From the NCBI GenBank assembly GCA_015179045.1, contig WHUZ01000092.1, positions 166,273-230,272 on the forward strand: a stretch of DNA of 64,000 bases, in the 5' to 3' direction. This document shows, one piece after another, positions 11,600-22,470 of the stretch. Both the position numbers and the translations under genes were made by a program. The first letter of the stretch is position 1. Each line of letters opens with the position of its first letter. This stretch comes from Kalaharituber pfeilii (Eukaryota; Ascomycota; Pezizomycetes; Pezizales; Pezizaceae). The notes under the pieces are model-generated. The model had not been told where the DNA came from. It searched no databases and worked only from the letters and a program-made list of their open reading frames with translations.

Positions 11600-13332
11600 T
11601 TGATCTCACCGTCCGGAGCAATCTTGGCCAAACGGCACTGTCATTGGCATCGAAAAACGGCTGCAACGGGGTTGTGCGGCTGCTTCTTCAGCAGCAGGAC
11701 GTCGATATCAATGCAAAGGACAACTCTGGCCGGACCCCACTGTCATTGGCAGCTGGAGGTGGGCACCAGCCTGTTGTACGGCTGCTTGTTAAGCGCAAGG
11801 ATATAGATATCAATGCAAAGGACGACTCTGACTGCACCCCACTAGATAGGGCAGCTGAAGGTGGACACGAGGCTGTTGTGCGGGTTCTTCTTGAGCGCAA
11901 GGATGTCAATGTCTATGGGATGGCCAAGCCCGACCGGACGGAACTATTATTGGCAGCAGCCTCACGTGGGCACGAGGTTGTTGTGCGAGTCCTTGTGGAG
12001 CGTAAGGATGTCGATATCAATGCAAAGGACGACTCTGACTGCACTCCACTAGATAGGGCAACTGAAGGTGGACACGAGGCTGTTGTGCGGGTTCTTCTTG
12101 AGCGCAAGGATGTCAATGCCTATGGGATGGCCAAGCCCGACCGGACGGAACTATTATTGGCAGCAGCCTCACGTGGGCACGAGGTTGTTGTGCGAGTCCT
12201 TCTGGAGCGTAAGGATGTCTACGTCAATGCAAAGGACGACTATGACCGGACACCACTATCCCGGGCAGCTGAAAGGGGGCACGAGGCTGTTGTGCGGCTG
12301 CTTCTTGAGCACAAGGATGTCGACATCCAAGCAAAGGACAATTCTGGCCGGACCCTACTATCCCGGGCAGCTGAAAGTGGGCACGAGGCTATTGTGCGGC
12401 TGCTTCTTGAGAGCAAGGATGTCAACATCAATGCAAAGGGCAACTCTGGCTGGACCCCACTATCCTGGGCAGCTGAAAGGGGGCACGAGGCTGCTGTGCG
12501 GCTGCTTCTTGGGCGCAAGGACATCGACATCAATGCAAAGGACAACACTGGCCGGACCCCACTATCCCGGGCAGCTGTAAGAGGACACGAGGCTGTTGTG
12601 CGGCTGCTTCTTGAGCACAAGGATGTCGACATCAATGCAACGGACGACTCTAACTGCACTCCACTAGATAGGGCAACTGAAGGTGGACACGAGGCTGTTG
12701 TGCGGGTTCTTCTTGAGCGCAAGGATGTCAATGTCTATGGGATGGCCAAGCCCGACCAGACGAAACTATTATTGGCAGCAGTCTCACGTGGGCACGAGGC
12801 TGTTGTGCGGCTGCTTCTTGAGCGCAAGGATGTCGACCTCAATGCAAAGGACAACAACTATGGCAGGACCCCACTATCCCAGGCAGCTAAAAGCGGGCAC
12901 GAGGCTGTTGTGCGGCTGCTTCTTGAGCGCAAGGATGTCGACGTCAATGCAAAGGACTTCTCTGGCGGGACCCCACTATCCCTGGCAGCTGAAAGGGGGC
13001 ACGAGGCTGTTGTGCGGCTGCTTCTTGAGCGCAAGGATGTCGACATCAATGCCAAGGACAAATATGGCTGGGCCCCACTATTCCTGGCAGCTGAAAGCGG
13101 GCACGAGGCTGTTGTGCGGCTGCTTCTTGAGCGCAAGGATGTCGACATCTATGCAAAGGACAAATATGGCGGGACCCCACTATTCCTGGCAGCTGAAAGC
13201 GGGCACGAGGCTGTTGTGCGGCTGCTTCTTGGGCGCAAGGATGTCGACATCAATGCAACGTCCAACTCTGGCGAGACCCCACTATCACTGGCAGCGAGAA
13301 ATAGGCACGAGGGTGTTGTGAGACTGCTAAGC
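11600..13332 (+). repeat. in-frame tandem array of near-identical ankyrin repeats
   Basis: Seventeen units of about 33-35 codons, each with the core GHEAVVRLLLERKDVDINAK or a close variant, preceded by TPLSLAA-like helices. Several neighbouring units differ at only a few bases. A two-unit super-repeat of 210 bp (containing DCTPLDRA and KDVNVYGMAKPD) occurs three times, beginning near 11818, 12028 and 12646. At least one divergent repeat (about 11520-11600) precedes the array. Confidence 0.9.
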
Positions 13333-13341
13333 AATAAATAG

Positions 13342-13764
13342 AGTACAGGTACACCGTTTTAGTGTAAGCATACTAGTCTGAGTCTAGGTGATTAGAAGGA
13401 TGACAGGTGAACAGCTAACTATTGACCTTTTTGACAATATAGCATTTACGGCGAGACAGTTGTACTTGGAGAGCCGATTAGATATATGTTTGTCAAAGCG
13501 GAGGAAATTAATGTCTTTATAATATGTCCAAAATATACTTTTTTTACCGTGTTTTTTAGGCTGGCATAGTTGTAGTATTGCTGAGTTATATTGATGAGTA
13601 TAGTATTACTATTATAAGGAGCTATATGTATGCAAGAGTAAATACCACTTGAAATATAGTTATGCACGCACTGGTACCAACTTTGTGTATACTTGTATCA
13701 TTTATACATATCGATCCTGGCCATTGGATCGACGACCTTCCATTAGTCTCGTAGCCAGACCTTC
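13342..13764. other. 3' flank of the NLR-like gene, nothing recognised
   Basis: AT-rich sequence without supported ORFs; the 13751-13764 segment is the left target duplication of the next element. Confidence 0.45.
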
Positions 13765-13832
13765 TCCCTGCCATAGGCTGGTAGCCTGTATACGGGGTTA
13801 CGTGAATAAACAGAAAAGAAAGAGTATAGCAG
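13765..13832 (+). mobile_element. tail C micro-insertion
   Basis: A 68-bp sense insertion: tccctgccataggctggtag, cctgtatacggggttacgtg, then an A-rich tail interrupted by G. Perfect 14-bp duplications gtagccagaccttc lie at 13751-13764 and 13833-13846. Confidence 0.85.
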
Positions 13833-13846
13833 GTAGCCAGACCTTC

Positions 13847-15519
13847 CATGTAGTTCAACCGACTTTGACTTCACGCACTCGATGGAGGGAGTGCATGTGT
13901 TTCCTTTGCGCATATCATGCATTTGCGCGCTTGACTTGCATTTGTCCAATTTCTTTGCAAAGTACGCCTACATAGGTCGCCAACAGATTATTACTGTGTT
14001 GCCATCTGCTTTCAGGAAAACCGAGGTCTAAGAACGGTAGGGATGGATTTATGTCCTTCTAATACTGTCCCCTTGGACAGTGTCTGAGCATCCTGGTCGG
14101 TGCTTATTAAGTATCTTATACCGATGCTGCGTGCATACTCAAGGTGCCTTGAGCGGAAAAGGAGAATAAAACGTAGAACCTGGTATCCAGGTAGTGGATA
14201 GCCGGCGTTGGTCTCTTTTTGGGGTGGATATTCCCCCAAAATTGCACAAACACTGCAATTTAAAAGAAAAAAAAAGAAAGGGGTTAGAAGTGCAATATCA
14301 CTAGCATTGGTCGTATGAAGGGAGCAATAGACAGCGTAATCAGTTAGCGTCTAGCTCCAAGACTAAAGATGGCATGAGACTAAGACGAGGGAATAATATT
14401 ACCTTGAGCAGTTCTATTGAAAGGGCCTGCCTTGCCATCTGAACGTTCTTCACCCTGCCTCGTCCGGAGCGAAGAGCTACTATTTGAGAGCGGGAGGAAT
14501 GGCGTGGCGCTGCTGGTACGACGGAGTTACTGTGCGAGAATGATTTTCCGGATTGGGAAGTCCTGTCTAGGGCCTCGGTGCCTCCACCGTCGACTCGCAC
14601 GTTCTCATCTATCAATCACCCTCTGTTCTCCTCTTATACAGATGGACCCACGCAACGTGACCTGCATTTCTTACCTTTTGACTTCTCTCCACTACCGATA
14701 CTCTATACCTTGGATGCTTATTTGTTGACCTTGCGGCTCTCTTACTCGTGCTGGCTATTGCAACTGGAGCTACTTCTCGCCTGAGTCGCCATTATGGGCT
14801 GCAACGCTGCCTTTCTGCTCCTCTATTCAAATTCAAAGCAGCTGGAGTGCAGCTGGACATTGAGAGAATCTATCAAGACTTCACGAGACACCTGAGTATT
14901 TACAAAATGCGACATGTGAGGCTCTATTGGGTCGTGCCTACTTCAGGAGATCCGGTGCCTTCGACGCCTCAAGCTCTGGGGGTGACAGTGGTGCATAGGG
15001 CTCCCCGCTAAGCTGCTAAGCAAGTGCTTGAATTGTAGCGTACTCCCGGCAGAAGCATTCCTCGTCCGTGGCTATGAAGGGCAAGTCAGGGGAAGAATCA
15101 CAGTACAGGCTCGATCACAGTCCCCGTCCTCTAGCTACACCGCAAATCATAATCCTCTCTATGTCTAATATAGAGGACCTAAGGGCAGATATAGCTGCAA
15201 TAAGAGAAATACCCGTAGCATTTCAGTGGTTAAGATTTTCGGGATAAAGAGCTTGCTGGTGGAACGAGGTGCCATCAATGGGGGACGGCTTGAGCAAGCG
15301 GGTGGCTGATCTCTGGAAGCTCAAAAGGAAGATGCCAGGACCAGGAAGATGCCAGGACCATGACCGGAGTGCTGGAGGCCGCACCTCTTTGGCAAGAAAT
15401 GGCTGCAGTTGAGAGGCGACATGGTAAGGAATGGAAGCACTACGCCAGAGCCTCACCAACAATGACCAATAGCTCAAGTGACTACAGCTCGACCTGAAAG
15501 AGGTTCCGGACGTTAATTT
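13847..15519. other. no supported gene
   Basis: Several ORFs of 60-110 codons occur on both strands but none shows a family motif or a consistent splice model. A short direct duplication (gaagatgccaggacca) is at about 15328-15360. Confidence 0.4.
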
Positions 15520-15527
15520 AAAAAAAG

Positions 15528-15568
15528 AAATCACGTGACCCCGCTTGTAGCTTTTCGTCATGGCAGGG
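15528..15568 (-). mobile_element. degenerate tail A remnant
   Basis: Antisense tail A sequence tcacgtgaccccgcttgtag then tcatggcagggc. The expected T-run is not visible (an A-rich stretch precedes it) and no target duplication was found, so this copy is old or rearranged. Confidence 0.55.
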
Positions 15569-15819
15569 CAAGAACCTCAGCTGATGGCCAGCTCTGTAGC
15601 CATCATGGATCGTATCGGTATCATAGAAGCTCACGAGGTTCGCAACTACAAAAAATGATACTTGCAGGAGAACGACAACCACTAACTGCACCATGTGCTC
15701 GCAACCAATATGCAGAGATAAAAAATAAAAATAAAAAACTATGGATGGTGGAAAAGAATCACAATCAAGTTGACCTTGTGAAAACTTTACTATTTGTGTG
15801 GTAAGCTTTTCACCTATTC

Positions 15820-15880
15820 GCAATTCGCCATAGCCCCTAGCGCGGTAAGCGAGCAATGATATATATAAAAAAAAAATCGG
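15820..15880 (+). mobile_element. tail B remnant
   Basis: Sense tail B: cgccatagcccctagcgcgg, taagcgagcaatgatata, then ten A. No clear target duplication. The hairpin loop is altered relative to other copies. Confidence 0.55.
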
Positions 15881-16380
15881 ACCAGAGCAGGTCCTCATGA
15901 CACTAGGAAATGCATGCCAAGAACTTAGATAAGGCCGACTTAAGAAACATAAACGTGATAAAGTCATGACGTAACAACACCTTTGATGCTTTCGATTCTC
16001 CTTAATGACTTCTGCTGCTCTTCCCTTCATTTCTGTTAGTATCAATCTATTGTGTCAAATAAATTTGCCACAGATTATTTCACCGGCCGCACTGGCGTCA
16101 CCTGACTTTCCGAAGGATGCAGCAGTGCACGCCGCAATTGGATACTTGGCGAAGGTCCTTCTATGCATGTACAACATCCTGCCTTCAATGTTACTGGGTG
16201 AGCAATGTGCAAAAGTCTAGCAATTGATTTTTTAAATTTCGGAAAAGGATTGTTTTCAAATCCTTTCTTGCGATTTAGAACAGCAAAAACATGGGGGAAG
16301 AGAATAAAGGCAATTCACAAGCACCACGTTTCTACCCAGCCTGGTGTTGTTAGGATGACCAAAGTTCGAGAACAAACCAT

Positions 16381-18102
16381 CAAAGGCCGTCAGCCTGCTA
16401 CAACCTCCTCGGGCCACGTTCAACATCACGTGACCGGGGCCGTATCTCGACCTACAGGACAGCCAGCGACAAGCAGACAACTACAAACGGCACCCCTCGG
16501 CCCGACGGTCGCGGGGACCGCGAAATACGTACAAGAAACGATCATTCAGACACTTTCCCCCAGGAAAACAGCCATCAACGCGCGTGGGACGTCTCTCAGA
16601 ACCTCCATCCATCTCCCCCACTCACCCTCAGCTTGCACAGTCACCTCGATAGCGGGGGCACCTTGAGACCCCATCAGCCGCCCCCCACACTACGCAAGAC
16701 AAGGACAACTCGCCACCCAACATTCGCCACCCAGCATCCGCCACCCACACCCACTAGTACAAGTTTCGGCGCCAAGCTCCAATAGACGACCACGGATAAG
16801 GGACATACAGCCAATCAAAATGCCCAAAGACAAGAAGACGGAGGAAAAAGACGGAGGAAAAAGACAGTTGGGATTTTTTCGTGAAAGATCTATTGAAGAA
16901 AGACGAAAAAGGAAAACAGCTCGAGTCCCAAAGGACTCCGCTAACACAGGCAAACCTCCAGAAGGCGACAGCGACACCGACAAAACCAGCCCCGAAGCAA
17001 GATCCGTTCACGGTCGCTGCGAGGGCCGTCGCAGCGTACTTAAAGACGCAGGACATAAAGGCAGAGAAAGGGTCTTTCATGTACTTCGAATTCCTGGATG
17101 ACCCAGACGATCCAGTAGGCGTATACGGGGATCCCAATGAAGGACGACCTCGGTGGGTGGAATACAAGAAAAAATTTGTGTGGCCAGACGAAAAGTCATA
17201 CAGGCCGCCAGCACTCGCACCACCGCCACCGCCACCCAAGCCACAGGTCTTGGGGTTCAGCCCCATCTCCTGCATGGACACCCCGCCGTCACAGCCACGA
17301 CCACAACAGGCAGTGGGGTTCAGCCCCATCGTCTGCATAGAGACACCGCTACAGGACACACCGACACCAACGCCGCCGACGCCACAACCGACGCCAACAC
17401 CCAACACCCCGACCGACCACACAGTCACGAGGAAGAGAAAAGGCAAGCAGCCGTCACCGACAACACCATATCAGATAAAGAGACAGCTGAGCAAGAAAGA
17501 AGCCACGAAAATCGCCTCCTCGCCTGTGATCAGAGAATCGGTTCCCCCGGCACCGGCTCCGACAACGACATCAGAGCCAGTGACGCCTCATGGTAGCATC
17601 CCTGCTGCCCCCACCACACCAGCCATAAACCCCACCACGGCACCCGCACCATCCCCAGCCAGACTGAGACAGAGAAGCCACCGCCCCACCCCCGGCATCG
17701 TCGTACACGGAGTAGCCCTTCGGAAGGATTTGGGCAACGTACGAAGATGGTTGAAAGAAGACAACAAGGACCTGAAGAAGGTAGTTGGGATTCGATGGCT
17801 CCGGAAAAAAGACACACTCATTGGAGAGGGCAAGAAGACCAGCTCTGTCGTGGTCTACTTGGAGGACCCTCAAGACATTGACAGGGTGCGACTTGGAGGG
17901 AGATGGCTCAAGGCGAGCCAGTACGAGGCGGAGAGAGGAAGGAGATAAGACAGGCTGCTGGCCGTTTTCCCCGCAACACACATACAGACCCGCGGGCCCC
18001 ATGTATTTTAGTTTAGTTAGTTACTTTCCTTTTAAATAAAACCTCGCCATAGCCCGTAGGGCGGCATGCGAGTAATGAAATAAAAAAAAAAAAAAAAAAA
18101 AA
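16381..18102 (+). mobile_element. ORF1-only LINE with tail B
   Basis: A 1722-bp unit bounded by perfect 13-bp duplications gagaacaaaccat (16368-16380, 18103-18115) and ending in tail B (cgccatagcccgtagggcgg, catgcgagtaatgaaat, poly(A)). It carries a 5' leader and one ORF1-like frame but no reverse transcriptase. The ORF is followed by a short 3' region and directly by the tail. This resembles mammalian HAL1 elements, which keep ORF1 but lack ORF2. The 5' boundary is where the duplication ends, so it may be a full-length unit. Confidence 0.82.
16820..17948 (+). pseudogene. LINE ORF1-like (gag-like) protein, one frameshift
   Basis: From ATG 16820 a Lys/Glu-rich start (MPKDKKTEEKDGG) runs in one frame; the main 355-codon frame (16881-17948) starts without ATG, so one frameshift lies between about 16845 and 16880, next to a duplicated acggaggaaaaag. 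The protein has a proline- and threonine-rich middle (about residues 110-260, with FSPIS and FSPIV repeats) and a conserved-looking C-terminal block (GIVVHGVALRKDL, then GNVRRWLKEDN, ending YEAERGRR) that could fold as an RRM-like nucleic-acid binder. Family ORF1 proteins coat the LINE RNA. There is no CCHC knuckle. Assignment to ORF1 rests on position inside the element and composition. Confidence 0.65.
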
Positions 18103-18660
18103 GAGAACAAACCATGCTTGTGCTTGGAAATAATGGTAAAGCCACATATTGTTTTCATCAGGAAGTGACTACCCGATTAGGAAGCTTAATGTGTACAATT
18201 TAGCAAAACAGCTACAAGGTTCTCAGGAAAATATCATTCCTCCCCTGCTGGACAGATACACCACATTGTAGCCCTATTACTTTCTTTGCCCACTCCGCGG
18301 GTTTCGCCAAAGCAATGCCTCCAGTAATCTGCCAACCTCCCGCTCCTGTAGCCCCTACCCACGCCTTCGCTTGCCGCAACAGAAACAATCTCTCCGCCAG
18401 CGGTAAAGAGGAGACTAGCACTTTTTTTTTTTTTTTTTTTTTATATCATTACTCGCATGCCGCCTTACAGGCTATGGCGAGGTTAGGTACAAGATAAAGT
18501 GGACAGAAGTAACCGGAAAACATTATGAAAATTAGATGAATAAAGATAACGATCAGTGCTCCCCCCCCCCCTCCTCCAGCATCTTCACCAGGCTCTGTAA
18601 ATTAGATGAATGAAATAGATAACGGTCAGTGATCCCCCCCGCCCTCCTCCAGCATCTTCA

Positions 18661-19449
18661 CTAGGCTCTGTAAGTGATCTCCCTCTCCTTTTTTGAATTC
18701 CGGAGGCCGTCGGACTGCCTCCAAGCCCCCCGGCCACCTCTTCCGCCATACCCTGCATTCTTCCAATAGGTGTGTAGTGGTCTCCTCCGCCTCTCCGCAC
18801 CATCGGCAGTCCGGGTCTGGCGCCTCCCGGATGAAGCACGCAGGCCTTTCCCCCCCAAGAGCCCCGCCAGCCATGTAGTTTTGGCGCCCAGTCTCTCCAG
18901 GGGTCTGTATGTCAGGCCTAGTCTTTTCCTTTCTCGCGCTCTATCCCTTCTCGCTTCCTGTCTCATTCCTGCTTCGGTCACAATTTCTGGGGCCCGTTGC
19001 AAGGCGGTTCCCACTCTCGCCGCTTCGTCTGCCGCTTCGTTGCCTGGTATGCCCCTATGGCTTTTCATCCACAGCACTGCCATGTCTCGGTCCCCCCGGT
19101 CTAATCTTCTCCGCCACGCTTCTCTGAGACGCCTCGCTGCTCCATCGGGTGTCGGTAAGCCCCTTGCTATGTCATTCATCCTTGATATTGCGAATTGTGA
19201 GTCTGTGATGATGAGCAACTCGCCTTCTATCCTATCCGCTACCTCGCTGATGGCGTATTGCTCTGCATCGTTCACCGTCGCATGTGTCCCTAGGAATATT
19301 GAGGTCGTCCCATCCGTTGTCACCACTCCCGTCCCCGCTTTCTCCTCAATCATGCTGCCGTTGTGGTGGTAACCACGGTACCGATGGAAAGAATAAGGCC
19401 ATACGCGGGCCGGAGCGGTACTCAGCGGTAGGGCCACATAATGACACAT
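18661..19449 (-). pseudogene. LINE RNase H and C-terminal fragment
   Basis: The minus frame encodes an RNase H module (TVNDAEQYAISEVADRIEGE, LLIITDSQFAI, WMKSHRGIPGNEAADEAA) followed by LTYRPLERLGAKT and LLGGKGLRA, collinear with the LINE at 41127-43577. The frame then shifts before the Cys/His knuckle, which reappears in the neighbouring frame at 18626-18874 (CRWCGEAEETTTHLLEECRV). RNase H would remove template RNA during reverse transcription. The first ~20 residues of this ORF come from the interrupting segment. Confidence 0.8.
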
Positions 19450-19773
19450 GTATGGGATGAGGAAGAAAATTATGATTAAGAAGCGAGATATGTATAGGCT
19501 CAGTTGGAAGGCGAAGGTGGTCTATAAATTGTATGTAGATAGGACTGTGGAAGCAGGAAGCAGGCAGAAACAGACATATGGAGACAGACACGGAGATATA
19601 CAGACATGGACAGATATGGACACGCACAGACAAGACAATTGAAGACCCTTTCCTTAGCATTTGATTATTGAGGCCGCCTGTGAGGCTTCATTCCGCCAGC
19701 TCTAGACACCGGTACCCGTGCGAAACAGTGGATGCTGTTGAGCCGTCATCACACCGTCCGTATAGGCCGGAGT

Positions 19774-20216
19774 CTACCCTTCGTCCACAATGTCGTCTAT
19801 GTGCCTTAGCGACTCCGCCCTCTCCGCGTCTCTGGGTAGGGTCGGTAATATTGCCAAGGGCATACCCGGTTCGTGTTTCAAAGATCCTTTCAGGTAAACG
19901 TGTTCTGGGTCCCTCCTCCGTGGCCGCTCACCCTCAAATCTGAGTGATCTGGCCTCCACCCGTGCCGCTTCAGCCCTCACAAAGGAGTCCACCGACTCCA
20001 AGTTTACCAGCCCTTCGACCACATCCCTCCTCGTGCCCCATGGTGCTCGTCAGGCCCAGGCTCCCCACTTGGCGATGTTCCGTGCGATGCTGGTGTATAA
20101 TTGTCTCTGCTTCGCCGGGTGTAGCTTGTGGAGTCTCGCGGCTGTGACCCATGCCGCCTTTCCCAGTCTGAGTCTTCTCTGGTGGTGTTCCTCGTACTTC
20201 AACTCCTAATCCACGT
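19774..20216 (-). pseudogene. LINE RT C-terminal fragment
   Basis: The minus strand encodes WGTRRDVVEGLVNLESVDSF, FVRAEAARVEARSLRFEGER and MPLAILPTLPRDAERAESLR, collinear with the segment between RT and RNase H of the LINE at 41127. TPAYTDGVM, the start of RNase H, is found just past a stop at about 19775. Stop codons and frame changes make it non-functional. Confidence 0.75.
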
Positions 20217-20228
20217 GAGACTAGCACT

Positions 20229-20722
20229 GGAGTTCTTCATCCGTTCGAGTCCCGTAAGCACCAATAAAAGCATTGGTGATGCAATGACGTTAAACACATC
20301 GACAGACTGGGATACACCACTTTCTGCAATCAGAGTGGCAATCATAATGTTCCCTTGCGATCTCTTCAGTGACCGTAAACGTCCCAATTAGCCAAAGCAG
20401 CCTAGTGTCATTTGCCCCAATTTTGGTCCACCATGACTTGCAGAACCTGTCCAGAACACTTCGGTATAGTGCAAAAAGTATCAACCTTGTGAGCTTGAAG
20501 CACATTCCTGCCACCTTAATTGCCAATGACTTCTGGACGGAGTGCAGATAGATCTCTGTCCACTCAAACGTAATTGCCCAAACTATGCAAATTACCATGT
20601 TGCAGAACTGAATCTGCACTCGAGACATAGTCATAAAGCAGCCCACTCCAAAAGCGTAAAACGTAAACGGGTACTTTTGTATTCCTGCTGTGTTGCTCCA
20701 CTGCAACATTTATGTGAAACCG
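20229..20722. other. no supported gene between LINE and Mutator-like element
   Basis: Overlapping short ORFs on both strands without motifs; nothing else recognised. Confidence 0.4.
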
Positions 20723-20878
20723 CATGCAGCTCGGGATGACTCGGGACAGGTACTTTTTACCTGTCCGCTCAGGGACAGGTAGTTCCTTGTACGGTAAGCG
20801 GATCGCCAGTGGCGTGCGCTAATATGCAGAGTTTTCAAGGGTGGTGAGCTCGCATGTACCCGAGTACAACTTCATCTA

Positions 20879-21912
20879 CAGTCACATGGCAAAAGAAAAC
20901 GCCCACCTAATTTGCATAATTTGATGTCTTAGACCTACATACGCGCTATTACCGCCACTAACGCCAATAAGGCTAGGGTCCACTGCATATCGCTCCGCTC
21001 CATTCTTCCTCCATATCCACTTCGCATCACCACCATTATGATACTTCTCTCAACATTGCATTCATCAGACCAAACATACTTTGCCCAGGTTTCCTCCGTC
21101 CAATCCTTTCCCTCCAGGGCCCAACCCAAGCTAACCTTGCTGCAGCATGGATGGGAGTTAATTTAGGTCTCTTTCTGGCCCTCCACTTCCGACAGCCCTT
21201 AAGCTGGAGGTTCTGATCGAGGGTTTACTAGTCAATTTTGATGTCTAGATTTTCCTTTAAATGTTCTTGCAGAGAGAGCTTTGATAGAGATGGGTCAGAG
21301 AGCTTTGAGACAGATGGGTCACTATCAAGTAAAGCAGTGATAGAGTCCATAACATTCTCATTTAGCATTTTCGGTCTTCCACTCTTAGGCGCATTTTCAG
21401 CAGTGCCTCACTCCTTGTAATACTTAAGAAAATCTTGAAGAGTACTCTTGGGCCGACCTATTTGATTTGCAATCTGTTGAAATGACATCTCTTGTTGGTC
21501 CAGAAGGACAATTTAACCTTTTTCAAAGTCGGTCATCTCTTCTTAGGAGCGGCAGTGATAGTACAAGAGGCAGCACTGGAGGTAGAAGAGGCGGCACTGG
21601 AGGCAGAAGTGCTGGGAGTATTGGCTGAGCAGTCAGCAATTTGAGTTGACATTATTTGCAGGATTTTGTAAATTCGGCTGTCAGTTACCTGTAGGTGGCT
21701 GTAGATTTTTTCTTGACTTCCGATCCCCTTTAGGAGTCAACTTTATATTTTTCTATCTCAGAATTCCCAATTTAGCGCAATGTTGTGAGACCTACGCGCA
21801 TTTATGTCCAAGACACGCGCGTGTATGCCTTATTTAAGCACAGGGCGCAAAGATTATGCACACAGGCCCAGAGATTATGCAAAGGTGGGCGTTTTCTTTT
21901 GCCATGTGACTG
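20879..21912 (-). mobile_element. Tc1/mariner relic nested in the Mutator-like element
   Basis: The ends are inverted copies of cagtcacatggcaaaagaaa continuing acgcccacct, bordered by TA (20877-20878 and 21913-21914). The 1034-bp interior carries a decayed transposase on the minus strand. TA duplication, size and the transposase all agree with Tc1/mariner. Confidence 0.88.
20935..21540 (-). pseudogene. decayed Tc1/mariner transposase
   Basis: Reading the minus strand from 21540 gives a helix-turn-helix region (FQQIANQIGRPKSTLQDFLK) with GTAENAPKSGRPK after it, then several stops, then WALEGKDWTEETWAKYVWSD with ECNVE, which fits the segment around the second catalytic Asp of the DDE domain. 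In-frame stops occur in at least four places and the C-terminal third is not recognisable. It cannot encode an active enzyme. Confidence 0.75.
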
Positions 21913-22190
21913 TATATCGAAGATATGGTTGCTACCCACTCACAGCTTTCCTCTTTCGCCTCCGCTGTCGCGGAATCATTTACCAATTACCACTTGATAG
22001 CCAGGACGCGTGGTCTTTCAACAAAGCCAGCTGCCACTACCTCCGAAGTTGACCATACATCCATTAGGTCCACCAGTAATACAGACCATTTATTATGTGC
22101 TTGTGTTGTTGCTGCGTCCTAAATGGCCGAACAATAAAAAAAAGCTGTTACCGCAATTTTGTAAATACTTGGCTGAAGAGCTTTAATAGT

Positions 22191-22238
22191 TTTTTTTTTT
22201 TTTTTTTAATTTCATTACTCGCGTGCCGCCCTATGGGC
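22191..22238 (-). mobile_element. tail B micro-insertion (48 bp)
   Basis: T-run, aatttcattactcgcgtgcc, gccctatgggc, nothing more. Perfect 12-bp duplications agctttaatagt lie at 22179-22190 and 22239-22250. Only half of the terminal hairpin and the poly(A) were copied; it is one of the shortest insertions in the window. Confidence 0.88.
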
Positions 22239-22470
22239 AGCTTTAATAGTATATAAGGCTCTTGAAAACTGTTCTAGCATATATTTTCTACCTATTCAAT
22301 AGTTTACCATGCCCACTCTCACTCAGCATTACCTAACATTTAACATTACCTATCATCTCGGTCTTATTCTGCTTAGCAATACCTATCCCCTATGCATATC
22401 CTTTTATACCTAAATAGGCAATATGGGTGATAGATATGATATTCCTATACTTCATTGAAGTACTCCAATT

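Larger units (their letters stand above)
7969..13341 (+). pseudogene. NACHT-ankyrin NLR-like (STAND) gene with three frame breaks
   Basis: Exons 7969-8346, 8785-8977, 9035-9241, 9318-9497 and 9570-10260 join in frame, and a sixth begins at 10331. Residues 1-300 form a helical N-terminus of the kind placed before fungal NACHT modules (YSPIIDTFVSSEP, AALVWGGVKLL; DUF7708-like). The NACHT follows: Walker A GIPGSGKT spans the exon 4/5 junction at about residue 320, and Walker B YICIDGIDEC lies near 425. A winged-helix-like segment (AKRPLTVHEIAEA) and then a long ankyrin array end the protein. The frame breaks at about 10503 (one base missing), 10812 and 11170-11220 (one extra base each), although the flanking protein is clearly collinear; the 764-codon ankyrin frame (11047-13341) is uninterrupted. 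Fungal NLR-like proteins of this layout act in self/non-self recognition. Assembly error or unrecognised introns could mimic some breaks. Exon 1 could instead start at Met 7993. Confidence 0.85.
18423..20216 (-). mobile_element. 5'-truncated antisense LINE with tail B
   Basis: A 1.79-kb LINE on the minus strand between perfect 12-bp duplications gagactagcact (18411-18422, 20217-20228). Its 3' end is at 18423 (T-run, tatcattactcgcatgccgc). Going towards 20216 it holds the C-terminal knuckle, the RNase H domain and the end of the RT region. About 395 bp (19346-19740) interrupts RNase H; that segment is not LINE-like and carries a degenerate acagacatgg-type simple repeat. Confidence 0.85.

Noticed and set aside
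11472..13334. Long minus-strand and alternative-frame ORFs across the ankyrin array (for example 12240-12731, 12683-13321)
   Set aside because: They are shadows of the tandem repeat in other frames; the plus frame at 11047-13341 carries the ankyrin signatures.
16881..17948. ORF1 as a host proline-rich protein gene
   Set aside because: It lies inside a unit with perfect target duplications, tail B and poly(A), so it belongs to the retroelement.
16256..18002. Minus-strand ORFs over the ORF1-only element (for example 16754-17446)
   Set aside because: Gly/Val/Cys-rich shadows of the proline-rich ORF1 frame.
20214..20260. tRNA-like box ccgttcgagtcccgt
   Set aside because: No acceptor stem, D-arm or anticodon arm can be drawn around it.
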